64,000 bases of DNA from NCBI GenBank assembly GCA_036702975.1, contig DATNPX010000020.1, positions 62,001-126,000 of the forward strand. The letters run 5' to 3'. This stretch comes from DATNPX01 sp036702975 (GTDB lineage: Bacteria > Cyanobacteriota > Vampirovibrionia > Obscuribacterales > Obscuribacteraceae). Below the pieces are notes generated by a model. It was not told the origin of the DNA. It was given only the letters and a program-made list of their open reading frames with translations, and did no database searches. Below are positions 26,239 to 34,660 of this stretch, piece by piece. The position numbers and the translations under genes were made by a program. Numbering within the stretch: the first letter of the stretch is position 1; each line of letters opens with the position of its first letter.

Positions 26239-27525
26239 GTGTCAAAATATTTGCAATCTGCCGGAAATATGTTTTTGGAGAAGCTGAATATTTCCCGTTT
26301 TCGAGTTCAACCGATATCGGTTGAGCGATCGCCGGGTGGGTATGCTGTCAGAGTTTTTTCTCTTTTCTTTGCTACTTGGCTACTTCTGGCATCAAGCGCG
26401 CTAGCGACTCCCAATCAAGCAACTGTCAAAGTAGTCCTGTTCTCGGCAAAAGGTACCCCAGGAGCGGTTATTCTCGATGGACCCTTTGTTGTTATGGGAC
26501 GCCGCTCTTTCACCGCCCCATCTGGACGGTTTCGATTGGTGTCAGAAGGTGGCTTCGTGCAGCTTGTAGCGCTTGGGGATGGCGGTCGTGGTCCAGTTCT
26601 GCTGCGCGAGCAAAGCCTCAAGATCAAGCCAGTGGCAGCTTCATCTGTAAAAATCGAATCAAGCGGAACAACTAGTGTTAGATCGCGCACTCGGTCATAT
26701 AAAGGCGTTCTGTCAATCTCCACCCAGAGTTTGAAGGGCATCAAGAATGCGGACCTCAAGAACACACCACTAACGGTCATCAACGAAGTATCGCGTCGCG
26801 AATATCTTGCAAGCGTCGTCGCGAGCGAAATGCCTGCAGCCGCACCTTTGGAAGCACTGAAAGCGCTGGCTGTTTTGGCCAACACGCAAGTCGCAAAGCT
26901 ACTACCGCATGAACTGCTAAAGGACTCGACTGAGTGCGAAGCGTATGCGGGAGTTCCACAATCAAGAACTGCTGCCTATGCCGCAGTCGATGCTGTTGGC
27001 GGTGAGATTCTGCGATTTGATGGGAAGATTATCGATGCCTATTTTCATTCGACCTGTGCTGGAATGACAAGCCGGGCTGTAGACATCTTTGGAGGCTCCA
27101 GCAATCCAGATTATCTGACAAACATAGAATGCAATCATTGTGCGACTTCTCCTTTCTTCAAAGTTTTGACGACAACGATACCGCACGCAAGATTTGACAC
27201 TATATTCGGTGCCCGCCTGCCGGAAATAACAAGCACTGATGTGGCGGGACGTCCGACAGCTGTTTCGTATTCATTCAATGGTCATCAATTGCGTACGACA
27301 GGCTATCAGTTTTGGCTTCATCTTGGTCAGGAGTTTGGTTGGGACAAAGCACCAGGTACAAATTTTTCGTTAAGAGAGGAAAATGGACAGGTTGTCATAA
27401 AATCGCGCGGGGCCGGGCATGGTGTGGGACTGTGTCAGTGGGGAGCGATTGGGTTGGCAAAGCAGGGACGCTCATACCGTGCCATTTTAAGCGCCTATTT
27501 CCCCGGTACGACGATCAGTAAGTAG
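26239..27525 (+). CDS. SpoIID/LytB domain protein
   Basis: This 428-residue protein has an internal signal or anchor segment (about residues 37-55). The C-terminal two thirds is a SpoIID/LytB domain: VINEVSRREYLASVVASEMP, ALKALAVLANTQVAK, DAYFHSTCAGMTS and the end block SRGAGHGVGLCQWGAIGLAKQG..Y..IL..YFPGT. SpoIID is a lytic transglycosylase that cuts denuded glycan strands; relatives outside spore formers are thought to work in wall turnover. The GTG at 26239 is taken as the start; ATG 26269 is an alternative. The second palindrome copy lies inside the first 30 codons. The gene follows the PBP gene by 77 bp. Confidence 0.9.
   Translation: MSKYLQSAGNMFLEKLNISRFRVQPISVERSPGGYAVRVFSLFFATWLLLASSALATPNQATVKVVLFSAKGTPGAVILDGPFVVMGRRSFTAPSGRFRLVSEGGFVQLVALGDGGRGPVLLREQSLKIKPVAASSVKIESSGTTSVRSRTRSYKGVLSISTQSLKGIKNADLKNTPLTVINEVSRREYLASVVASEMPAAAPLEALKALAVLANTQVAKLLPHELLKDSTECEAYAGVPQSRTAAYAAVDAVGGEILRFDGKIIDAYFHSTCAGMTSRAVDIFGGSSNPDYLTNIECNHCATSPFFKVLTTTIPHARFDTIFGARLPEITSTDVAGRPTAVSYSFNGHQLRTTGYQFWLHLGQEFGWDKAPGTNFSLREENGQVVIKSRGAGHGVGLCQWGAIGLAKQGRSYRAILSAYFPGTTISK
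26307..26324. repeat. Palindrome TCAACCGATATCGGTTGA, copy 2
   Basis: This perfect 18-bp palindrome lies within the N-terminal coding part of the SpoIID gene, 121 bp after copy 1. It abuts a GCGATCGC octamer (26325-26332). Confidence 0.6.
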
Positions 27526-27586
27526 TCCCGTGACCTCTTTCGAACAAGTGCTATCATCAGTTGTAAAGGAAGCCGAGGCATAAGTC

Positions 27587-28573
27587 GTGCGTGTTCCAGC
27601 AAAAGAAGTGCCGCATGGGCTGAGCGCAGACGAGTACGTCAAACTCAGTATCCAGTACTCGCTTTTGGGCTGGCCAAAGCAAGCTTTGACCGCTGCCAGA
27701 AAAGCGTTTGAGAGCGGAAAAGCATCTCGGAGAGGCATCTTCAAGGATCTAAATCCGCAGGATGCACGCAAATTTGCTCCTTTATTCGAGTTTTTGGAAA
27801 ATACCTTCGAGTTTCAAGAGCAAGCGAGCGACGCCTTTAAGAAGTCGTTGACGGCTCTACAGGCGGCGGCGGAACTGGCAGACCAGAAGATGGATGAGTT
27901 CGAGCCCTTGAGCGATATCAAACGTGAAATCAAGGGTGCGGTCGACTTCTTTGGCGAGCAAGCCGGCAAATATTTTGGTAAAACCCTGGAAGAGTACATT
28001 CTGCCTGCGCTTGGACTGCCAACGCGTGATCTGCCTGAAGGATTGACGGCTGGTGAATACCTAGACTTAGCCCAGCGCTACAAAGAGATGGGCTGGACAG
28101 AGCAATCTCGCGATGCATGCTTTAAAGTTCGGGAGCTTGAGCCCGGAAGCGATTACGCGGAGGTCGCGATGCGTTTTCTTCGCACGCGTTTACCGCGCCA
28201 ACCCGTGCCACATCATGCTGTCCAGAAGAACATCGAAGGCTACAATCAGCTGTCGCGCGGAGATCTAGACGGGGCAGAAAAAACCTTTCGTGCGCTGACA
28301 CGCACTTACGAAAGCTTCGAATGGCCGTATGGAAATTTGGGACTGATTTACATTCGCAAAGGCGAACTGGAGAGAGCTAAGTCTGTTTTGTGGAAAGCAC
28401 TGGATCTTAACGGCGATTACATTAATGCTTGGTTGCATCTTGCTCGCGCCTGGGCTGCTTGCCTGGAATTGAGTGAAGCTCGCAGCTGCATTCGCAAGGC
28501 CTTGCAATTAGATCCGGCCGACCGTCAGGCCAAATCGTTGGAAGAGATTATTACCGTTCTCGGTACGATGTAA
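27587..28573 (+). CDS. TPR protein
   Basis: This 328-residue cytoplasmic protein has no signal peptide. Two similar modules, residues 8-45 (VPHGLSADEYVKLSIQYSLLGW...) and 142-180 (LPEGLTAGEYLDLAQRYKEMGW...), are internal repeats, each starting a TPR-like helix pair. Three further TPRs run from about residue 215 to 325 (YNQLSRGDLDGAEKTFRALTR, GLIYIRKGELERAKSVLWKAL, ARAWAACLELSEARSCIRKAL). It is presumably a scaffold; partners are unknown. The start is a GTG behind AAAGGAAGCCGAGG. Confidence 0.8.
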   Translation: MRVPAKEVPHGLSADEYVKLSIQYSLLGWPKQALTAARKAFESGKASRRGIFKDLNPQDARKFAPLFEFLENTFEFQEQASDAFKKSLTALQAAAELADQKMDEFEPLSDIKREIKGAVDFFGEQAGKYFGKTLEEYILPALGLPTRDLPEGLTAGEYLDLAQRYKEMGWTEQSRDACFKVRELEPGSDYAEVAMRFLRTRLPRQPVPHHAVQKNIEGYNQLSRGDLDGAEKTFRALTRTYESFEWPYGNLGLIYIRKGELERAKSVLWKALDLNGDYINAWLHLARAWAACLELSEARSCIRKALQLDPADRQAKSLEEIITVLGTM

Positions 28574-28601
28574 AAGCCCGTGCGGCAATAGTTGATAGGA
28601 T

Positions 28602-28640
28602 TGTTTGGCACTATATACGGTGTTTGGCACTATATACGGT
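28602..28640. repeat. 19-bp tandem duplication between convergent genes
   Basis: The unit TGTTTGGCACTATATACGG occurs at 28602-28620 and again at 28621-28639 without a break, then starts a third time (TGT). It lies in the 97-bp gap between the ends of the TPR and TMEM14 genes. The copies are identical, which points to recent slippage. Confidence 0.8.
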
Positions 28641-28670
28641 GTCTCGATTCAGTTCAGTTTCGGCCGCCCT

Positions 28671-29000
28671 TTACTGTCCCGGATATGCAATCAAATGCTG
28701 TACCAAAATGGCAGTAACGACGATGCAGAGGCTAAGCATCATCCCCGCAGGCATGAATTTCTTTGTTTTAGCGAGTCTGATTCCGAATACTACAATTAAA
28801 AGTCCCGTAACTACGGACCCTGTCATTATGCCAGTTGCCGGATTTGTCAGTGTTACAGCAAAAGCGATCGCCAGCAATACGGAACTGATAACACCGGCAA
28901 TCAACGAAGCCTTGCTTTTAGCCTGGGTATAGCCCATTATTCCGCCGACTAATACGAATACACTCAAGATCAACAGGCTATTTCTTGCTAAATCGTGCAC
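28671..29000 (-). CDS. TMEM14/UPF0136 family membrane protein
   Basis: This 109-residue protein has four hydrophobic helices. The signature GGIMGYTQAKSKASLIAGV (residues 19-37) matches the TMEM14 family found in mitochondria, plastids and cyanobacteria. Eukaryotic members are linked to haem or fatty-acid movement across organelle membranes; bacterial roles are not known. The gene appears to stand alone. Confidence 0.8.
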   Translation of the reverse strand: MHDLARNSLLILSVFVLVGGIMGYTQAKSKASLIAGVISSVLLAIAFAVTLTNPATGIMTGSVVTGLLIVVFGIRLAKTKKFMPAGMMLSLCIVVTAILVQHLIAYPGQ

Positions 29001-29107
29001 GTCGAATTACTCTCGAAGACAGCGAACATAATTGTACCGCTTCGACCCTTGCGATCTGGATTTTGCCGAAATTTATACCACAACCTTAACCTGGCTATCT
29101 GGTTCGT

Positions 29108-29536
29108 TTAACGCCGACTCTTTTGACCAGCCGTTTGTGGCTCGTAGACCTCGTCTCCAACATGAGTGTATTCCCACTCTTCGAATTTCAGTTCTTCTAT
29201 ATCATCAGTGCGAACTGCGAGCCAGGTTCCGGCTGTTCCGCTGGCCAGCTGCCAGGTACCAGACAACATTTTGCCGTCTTCGCTCATCGTTCCTCGATAC
29301 CTCACCGGACCGCCGCGTGTCTCTTGATAGTACCTCTTGGTAAATTCCAGGCTTGGATAACCAAAGGTGCCCGCTACAACCGCTTCCCCTAACCTGCCTG
29401 CATCGAGAATGTTCCCCTCGACGCGTCCGTTTATCTCGATGAATACGGCTTCAAAGGCGAACGCTTCAGCGCGAGTCTTGTAAAAGTAGCGTCCTTGCCA
29501 GTTGCCTTGAATGCTGTAACTGGTTCCGTTTTTCAT
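29108..29536 (-). CDS. Small beta-rich cytoplasmic protein, unknown function
   Basis: I do not recognise a family. The 142-residue product has no signal peptide. It alternates short strands and Gly turns (IQGNWQGRYFY, VRYRGTMSEDGKMLSGTWQL, TAGTWLAVR), as in small lipocalin- or avidin-like barrels. The last 40 residues are acidic and Glu-rich. The codon use looks like that of its neighbours. Confidence 0.5.
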   Translation of the reverse strand: MKNGTSYSIQGNWQGRYFYKTRAEAFAFEAVFIEINGRVEGNILDAGRLGEAVVAGTFGYPSLEFTKRYYQETRGGPVRYRGTMSEDGKMLSGTWQLASGTAGTWLAVRTDDIEELKFEEWEYTHVGDEVYEPQTAGQKSRR

Positions 29537-29630
29537 CGCAACTTACCTGAAGTGCTCAGCAATATTTCTTACCCAAATTTCGAGAGTTTAATACCAAGTT
29601 GTTCGAGTCTTGGATGAATTTAAGCCGCGG

Positions 29631-31139
29631 TCATTTAGTGACCGTAAATTGATCCAAAACGGTGCCGTCTTCAGCGATCTGTTTCATCTCGAATCTCTTG
29701 CCTTCGACATGGCAAGACGAAAGCGAGTAGTGCCTCAAGTCGCATTTGAAAGTGAATTCTTCGAATTTACCCGAGAGGGCGTCCGGTATTTCGCGATAAA
29801 GCGCTGCACCGCCTGCACCCGAGACCAGATAGATGATTCCGTTCGGGCGTGTTTTCGTCGAGCCGTCGTAGTCTTTGTCGATTTGGATGGTACCGTCCAC
29901 AGTTCCATCGGATTTGATGAACGCTCGTCCATCTTTCAGTGCCGGTGCAAAGTGAACGGGATAGCTGCGTTGATAGTCGTGCGCATGCCCTGTGAAAGCG
30001 ATGTCTACGTGCTCTTTTTCGAATATATCAACGAGCAAGCGCATACGCTGTTCTGTGGGATGCATGGCATCTGTGCAGAACGCTGGCTGGTGAAATGTCA
30101 CGAATTTCCAGGTAGCCTTTTTCGCGTTATGCAAATCGGACTCCACCCACTTTCTCAACTCTGGTGCGGACCAGTCGGTATAAGCGTTGCCATCGAGTAC
30201 GAGCCAGTGACTATTCCCGTAGTCGAAGGAATAATTGGTCATGTTTGGATAGTTAGTGCCGGCAGCGGTTTTGAAGTTTTGCAGATGTTCATCACTTCCG
30301 TGCAGCGTCGGTGCGTGACTCCTGATATTTGGACCGTTCAGCGGTTCTGACCACAAATAGAAATAAGCGAGCGTGTCGGGCATTTTGTCGAGATTAACAG
30401 GACCTGAATGGTGCCCGCTCGCTACATCATGGTTGCCGACAACGCCTATCGTCAGGGTACTTCGCAAAAGAGGAACCCCGTCGCTGGATTGCTTTTCAGC
30501 GTTGTAAATCGGGAAATAGTTGGTCAAATACTCACAATAGCGGCCGGATGGATAAACGAGGTCACCAGGCATAACTACGAAATCAGGTTTTTGATTAAAG
30601 CAGAGATTGGCGATCTGCTTTTGTCCTGGGCTGTTGGCACCGAAGTCGCCGAAAACGTCGAAACTATAGGGTGCGTCTTTTGATTTGCGCGCCAAACCTG
30701 TGCTTTCAAAGACGATTTTGTCATCGCGAGTAACGCGGTATGCGAAATTTTTTCCTGCCGGTAGATTGCTTAGTTCGCACGTAAAAAGGAACTCGTTCGC
30801 ATTCTCATCTTTTCCAATTTGTCTGTGTTTTACTACACCTGCCGGTGACCATTTTGGGGATTCGTTCTTTCGTTCTTCGACTTGCCACTTTGAACAGATG
30901 CTGTCGCTTATCCACAGCAATTGAAAGTTGTCCTTTTTGCCATATTTTGGATGATTGCCCAGTTGCAGATACGGCGCCGCTTTGAACGCGGGCGCGGCCT
31001 CCGTTGCTGCGAAAGCTGGTTTTGGCGAGCAGGCAAGTTCAAGTGTTACAGCTAAGCCCGCTGTCAATCCAAGCAGACTTCTGGAAAAACGACGCAAGCC
31101 GGGGCTTTTTTTATCGTGCGATTGCATTTGCGTTTGCAT
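29631..31139 (-). CDS. Secreted purple-acid-phosphatase-like metallophosphoesterase
   Basis: This 502-residue exported protein has a signal sequence with Arg-Arg before the hydrophobic stretch (GLRRFSRSLLGLTAGLAV, residues 14-31), possibly a Tat signal, then an Ala-rich region. A fibronectin-like N-terminal domain (about 55-150) precedes the calcineurin-like core. The metal-ligand motifs are GDFG (164-167), GDLVY (192-196), GNHD (235-238), a FHQPAF block and GHAHDYQRSYP. The order matches purple acid phosphatases, which release phosphate from organic esters outside the cell. A phosphate-scavenging role is likely but not shown; no Pho-box was identified. Confidence 0.88.
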   Translation of the reverse strand: MQTQMQSHDKKSPGLRRFSRSLLGLTAGLAVTLELACSPKPAFAATEAAPAFKAAPYLQLGNHPKYGKKDNFQLLWISDSICSKWQVEERKNESPKWSPAGVVKHRQIGKDENANEFLFTCELSNLPAGKNFAYRVTRDDKIVFESTGLARKSKDAPYSFDVFGDFGANSPGQKQIANLCFNQKPDFVVMPGDLVYPSGRYCEYLTNYFPIYNAEKQSSDGVPLLRSTLTIGVVGNHDVASGHHSGPVNLDKMPDTLAYFYLWSEPLNGPNIRSHAPTLHGSDEHLQNFKTAAGTNYPNMTNYSFDYGNSHWLVLDGNAYTDWSAPELRKWVESDLHNAKKATWKFVTFHQPAFCTDAMHPTEQRMRLLVDIFEKEHVDIAFTGHAHDYQRSYPVHFAPALKDGRAFIKSDGTVDGTIQIDKDYDGSTKTRPNGIIYLVSGAGGAALYREIPDALSGKFEEFTFKCDLRHYSLSSCHVEGKRFEMKQIAEDGTVLDQFTVTK

Positions 31140-31367
31140 ATGATATGAATGGTTCCTTGTGCGGTTGAAACTTCAACTGATTCCTAACTCATACTAGTTG
31201 TGCACTATATGCGATACCGCAATAATTTGCGGACTTAGCGCTTCAAGCCGCGAATGTACTGCAAATTGGCGAATAATGGGCTAATAACGGGCTAATAACA
31301 AGAGATCCCATCAGCTCTCCCGTGTGCCACGAGCTGATAATCATGTCCCATCTGAGTTTAAAGAGTT

Positions 31368-31440
<73 letters not shown>

Positions 31441-31575
31441 GTAGCGCATCTCAATGGAGAAGCATCATCGAAGAGTTCTGTATATTACCATAAACCAAGT
31501 CAAGGTGCGGACGCACCGGTCGCAGAATGCTTTACCTGAGATGCCTCTTGATAAAGCGACCGCAGCCGCAAGCAG

Positions 31576-32244
31576 CTACTGTGGCGTTGTGCGGTTGTAC
31601 AAACCGGCTATGCGCAAACCGTCTTTCTCTTTCTTAACCAGAAAATCTGTCACGATCTGTTGCGAAACAGGCGTCGCTGAGTTCTGCATGATGAGCGTAC
31701 CGGTGACTCCGACAACAATCGTGCCATCCGGATTGATCGCTTCCGCTTGAACACTTATGGGTTGAAACGCTGCCGTTGTGTGACCTTGTGTAATCTCTTG
31801 AGCAATTTGCGGAGTCCAAAAGACTTGTTGAAAGTTTGTGGCACATTGTGGAGTCATCCACGCGAAAGCTTGTGCGTGGCTACGAGACGCCGTAGCTGCC
31901 GAGTAGTCCATCGCTGGTTTGATCCACCAAGTGACGAACTGTGTCGCCAGCGTCGGGTCTAAACCGTTTGCCGCTACATTTATCGCTGCTGCGTGGGCCT
32001 CTGGTTTTGCCTGGCTCGCTTTTTGTGCTTGAAGGCCAGAAGTGGCATCTTCATCCTGTGCATGTTTGCTGTGGGATGGCACTTCGATGAACTGTCCAAC
32101 GCTAAACAGCAGTAATACGACAATTCCTAAGCCTAGCAGTGGCTTATTCTTCAGAAGCTTTTGCTTCAAAGGATTTTCAGGGAATGCACCAGGAGTACCG
32201 GTCATCGCCTTCGTTCTATCAAATGATGGGGTGGCTGTAGTCAT
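31576..32244 (-). CDS. Single-pass membrane protein with NTF2/VirB8-like outer domain
   Basis: This 222-residue protein has a cytoplasmic N-terminus, one membrane helix (PLLGLGIVVLLLFSVGQFI, residues 35-53), an Ala/Lys/Gln-rich linker and a C-terminal domain (about 95-220). That domain has WW near its start, a helix pair and four or five strands (ISVQAEAINPDGTIVVGVTGTLIM, IVTDFLVKKEKDGLRIAGLY). This layout resembles VirB8/TraE or other NTF2-like proteins. No other type IV secretion gene is nearby, so a conjugation role is not supported. Confidence 0.55.
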   Translation of the reverse strand: MTTATPSFDRTKAMTGTPGAFPENPLKQKLLKNKPLLGLGIVVLLLFSVGQFIEVPSHSKHAQDEDATSGLQAQKASQAKPEAHAAAINVAANGLDPTLATQFVTWWIKPAMDYSAATASRSHAQAFAWMTPQCATNFQQVFWTPQIAQEITQGHTTAAFQPISVQAEAINPDGTIVVGVTGTLIMQNSATPVSQQIVTDFLVKKEKDGLRIAGLYNRTTPQ

Positions 32245-32500
32245 GATGTGATTGTGGGCGATCCTGTAGAAAAATCAACTGGGTGCATGGTGTTTCTCCC
32301 ATGGGAAATCTGCCTTTCCTCGTATTTCACCCTTCTGGGGAACTTCGTAAATGTTTAGTTTGCCAAATTTATGGCCACGTTCGCGCCACTTTTCAGTGTG
32401 ACGGGGCTCAATATAGATCCACCGACGTCTGATTCAGCATCGGGGTCGTTCGTCTGTGGATGCCCGGGTAGATGGCTGCCAATAAGGTAATTTTGAGTTT
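32245..32500. other. Divergent intergenic region
   Basis: This 256-bp gap lies between the NTF2-like gene and msrA. I see no RNA gene or clear palindrome; it should hold both promoters. Confidence 0.35.
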
Positions 32501-33199
32501 ATGAATGAATCTAACTTCTTGCTGTTGTGTGCTGATTGGTTGCGTTCCAACATGAAGGGTGGAGGCCTGCTTGTTGCAGGGGCTGTTTTTCTGATCGGCA
32601 TTAGCTACCAGCAGCCGCTTCAGGCCACCGAAACGAAGACTCCCGAAACGAAAGCGGCGAAAGAAACGAAAAGGCTCGCAAGTGCTCCAAAGGCTGAAAG
32701 TGGCACGACCAAGAATCAGCATTTGCAAAAAGCCATATTTGCAGCTGGTTGTTTTTGGGGAGTGGAAGATGCGTTCCGTCGCGTGCCAGGTGTAGTAGAT
32801 GCAGTCAGTGGCTTTACTGGTGGGAATGTGAAGAATCCAAGCTACAAACTGGTCTGCACAGGTACAACCCATCACGCTGAAGCCGTAGAGGTTCTCTACG
32901 ATCCGGAAAAGGTCTCATACGAAAAGTTGCTTGATACATTCTGGAATATGCACGACCCGACAACGTTGAACTCTCAAGGTCCTGATTTTGGTGAACAGTA
33001 TCGTTCAGCTATTTTCTATTTAAATGACGAACAGAAGAGAGAAGCCACCGCATCGCGCGATAAGCTGGCCAATGCTAAAACTTACAAAAGTCCGATTGTG
33101 ACTCAGATCGTGCCGGCAGGGGAGTTTTATAAGGCCGAAGACTACCATCAACATTATTTCGAAAAGCATCCAGACGTAGCCGCTTGCCATAAGCGATAG
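32501..33199 (+). CDS. msrA: Peptide-methionine (S)-S-oxide reductase, exported
   Basis: MsrA reduces methionine-S-sulfoxide in damaged proteins. The catalytic box AAGCFWGVEDAF has C84, and the family blocks GFTGGNVKNPSYKLVCTGTTHHAEAVEV, HDPTTLNSQGPDFGEQYRS and KAEDYHQHYFEKHP follow. A Cys three residues from the C-terminus may resolve the disulfide. Most MsrA are cytoplasmic; this one has a hydrophobic signal or anchor (GGLLVAGAVFLIGISYQQPL, residues 21-40) and a Thr/Lys/Glu linker, so it should act in the periplasm. The ATG at 32501 is used; ATG 32552 (residue 18), just before the hydrophobic stretch, is equally plausible. Confidence 0.93.
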   Translation: MNESNFLLLCADWLRSNMKGGGLLVAGAVFLIGISYQQPLQATETKTPETKAAKETKRLASAPKAESGTTKNQHLQKAIFAAGCFWGVEDAFRRVPGVVDAVSGFTGGNVKNPSYKLVCTGTTHHAEAVEVLYDPEKVSYEKLLDTFWNMHDPTTLNSQGPDFGEQYRSAIFYLNDEQKREATASRDKLANAKTYKSPIVTQIVPAGEFYKAEDYHQHYFEKHPDVAACHKR

Positions 33200-33357
33200 A
33201 TATCGAAAAATTTATACTCTTCTTTTGATTGTAAGACTGCTGCTGCGGGCGGTTTTGCAAAAGGCTGGCTTGTTTTGACCGTCCTTGACTCCTTAAAGGT
33301 TATTGTGAAATTTCGCGACTGGGGTGAAACTAATTCTTAAAGGGGGCAAGAAACTTG

Positions 33358-33363
33358 TATAAT
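33358..33363 (+). promoter_or_regulatory. Candidate -10 box for the small RHH-like gene
   Basis: A consensus TATAAT lies here with TTCTTA about 18 bp upstream as a poor -35. It would give a 5' leader of about 120 nt before the ATG at 33491. The leader contains a small hairpin, CTTCT-ACTC-AGAAG, near 33431-33444. The remainder of the 291-bp gap (33200-33490) holds nothing else I recognise. Confidence 0.4.
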
Positions 33364-33490
33364 CCGGTTTCAATGCTCAATCCTACTCGGGCAACTCGTA
33401 GCTTCTAAACAAAACGTAGGGGCTTAAGACGCTTCTACTCAGAAGTCTCAGGTTCGGCGTGATTAGATAACCTTCTCTCCGAAAGGGCGT

Positions 33491-33859
33491 ATGTCAGAAC
33501 AATCCAATACTGACGTCAGAATCAATCTCGCCGCAGTCGGTGATGAAACCGCTGAATATTTAGACCAGCAAGCTCCCAAGATTGACTATGCCAATCTTGC
33601 CGTGCGCAAAAACCTGAGCAAGAATCAAAAATTCATTGCTTATACGGTGAAACTTCCCGCTGATCAGCTAGCTGCGTTGCAATCGATCTGGCTCGAGCTG
33701 AAGCATTTGTATGGTGCAAACTCTCCCGATAAAAGCGGCATGATCCAGCAAGCGATCACAGACTGGCTGAAACGTTGGGATGGTCCAGAAAAGCAGCAGC
33801 TTCTGCAAGATCTGCTTGAGATTCGGCAGGACACTCGTCGTAGACAGTATAAGAAGTAG
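33491..33859 (+). CDS. Small ribbon-helix-helix-like protein
   Basis: This is a 122-residue cytoplasmic protein. The centre (KFIAYTVKLPADQLAALQSIW) reads as a strand then a helix, followed by DKSGMIQQAITDWLKRW, like the second helix of an RHH DNA-binding dimer. The C-terminus is basic (RRRQYKK). The family assignment is by pattern only, and no antitoxin partner is adjacent. The start ATG has GAAAGGG upstream. It converges on the DedA gene with a 7-bp gap. Confidence 0.55.
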   Translation: MSEQSNTDVRINLAAVGDETAEYLDQQAPKIDYANLAVRKNLSKNQKFIAYTVKLPADQLAALQSIWLELKHLYGANSPDKSGMIQQAITDWLKRWDGPEKQQLLQDLLEIRQDTRRRQYKK

Positions 33860-33866
33860 CGAAAGT

Positions 33867-34502
33867 TCAGTGCTTAAGGTGGCGATACAGGTAGTAGCCG
33901 AAACCTGCCACCACGACCAGTACTATGGCTATGTCGAACTTATGCCAGATGTTCACGAACATTTCCATATTCTCACCGAACTTGATGCCTACCCAGGTGA
34001 GGAAGTAGCACCACGCCAGTGAGCCGATGAAAGTAAACAGGCAGAACATCGCGAAATGCGCTTTGAGAACCCCGGCTGGAAAGCTGATGAACGTGCGTAC
34101 CACTGGCAGCATTCTGCAAATGAAGAATGTGATGTCGCCATATTTGTTAACCCAGCGGTCTGCAATATCCATGTCTTGTTCGCGAAGCAGCAAGTAGCGT
34201 CCGAACTTTTTCAAAAACGGTCTGCCACCATAAAGCCCGAGAAAATATGATGGAATCGAACCGAGCACGCAGCCTACTGCTCCGGCGAGCGCTGCCAGAT
34301 GAATGCTCATCTTCCCTTGCTGTACAAGCAAGCCTGCTGTGGGCATAATTGCTTCACTGGGAAGTGGAATATTTGCGGATTCAATCGCCATCATCATGAC
34401 CACGCCCATATAGCCCCAGGCTGCGACCGTATCCTTGATCATCTGTAGAATTGGGTCTAAGAGCTGGTGGAGCACGTTCGATACCTCTGATATATGCGAC
34501 AA
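33867..34502 (-). CDS. DedA family membrane protein
   Basis: This is a 211-residue polytopic protein. The DedA signature ESANIPLPSEAIMPTAGLL (about residues 41-59) is followed by YFLGLYGGRPFLKKFGRYLL and the FICRMLPVVRTFISFPAG block. These are the conserved motifs of DedA/VTT proteins, which flip phospholipids or undecaprenyl phosphate and support membrane energetics and envelope integrity. Its start lies about 160 bp from the divergent selB gene. Confidence 0.92.
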   Translation of the reverse strand: MSHISEVSNVLHQLLDPILQMIKDTVAAWGYMGVVMMMAIESANIPLPSEAIMPTAGLLVQQGKMSIHLAALAGAVGCVLGSIPSYFLGLYGGRPFLKKFGRYLLLREQDMDIADRWVNKYGDITFFICRMLPVVRTFISFPAGVLKAHFAMFCLFTFIGSLAWCYFLTWVGIKFGENMEMFVNIWHKFDIAIVLVVVAGFGYYLYRHLKH

Positions 34503-34660
34503 ACTACGCTGGCGTCCATGTTGAGCAGCTTGGCTGATTCTACCGCTGTACCTATGAGGAGACCTTTACTAACTCTCAGACAGAAGCTCTGCAAGATGTT
34601 GGCACAAACAGAGCTAAAATCACTGACTGGAGCGGAAATTCTCGAATTGAGCGACTGACC

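Noticed and set aside
29610..30350. 246-residue open frame on the plus strand
   Set aside because: It is the antisense of the phosphatase gene, whose metal motifs are all on the minus strand.
31576..32244. Type IV secretion VirB8 gene
   Set aside because: Only the general layout fits; there are no other vir/tra genes, so it is reported as NTF2/VirB8-like only.
32408..32875. 155-residue open frame antisense to msrA
   Set aside because: No family features, and it overlaps the catalytic region of a clear MsrA.
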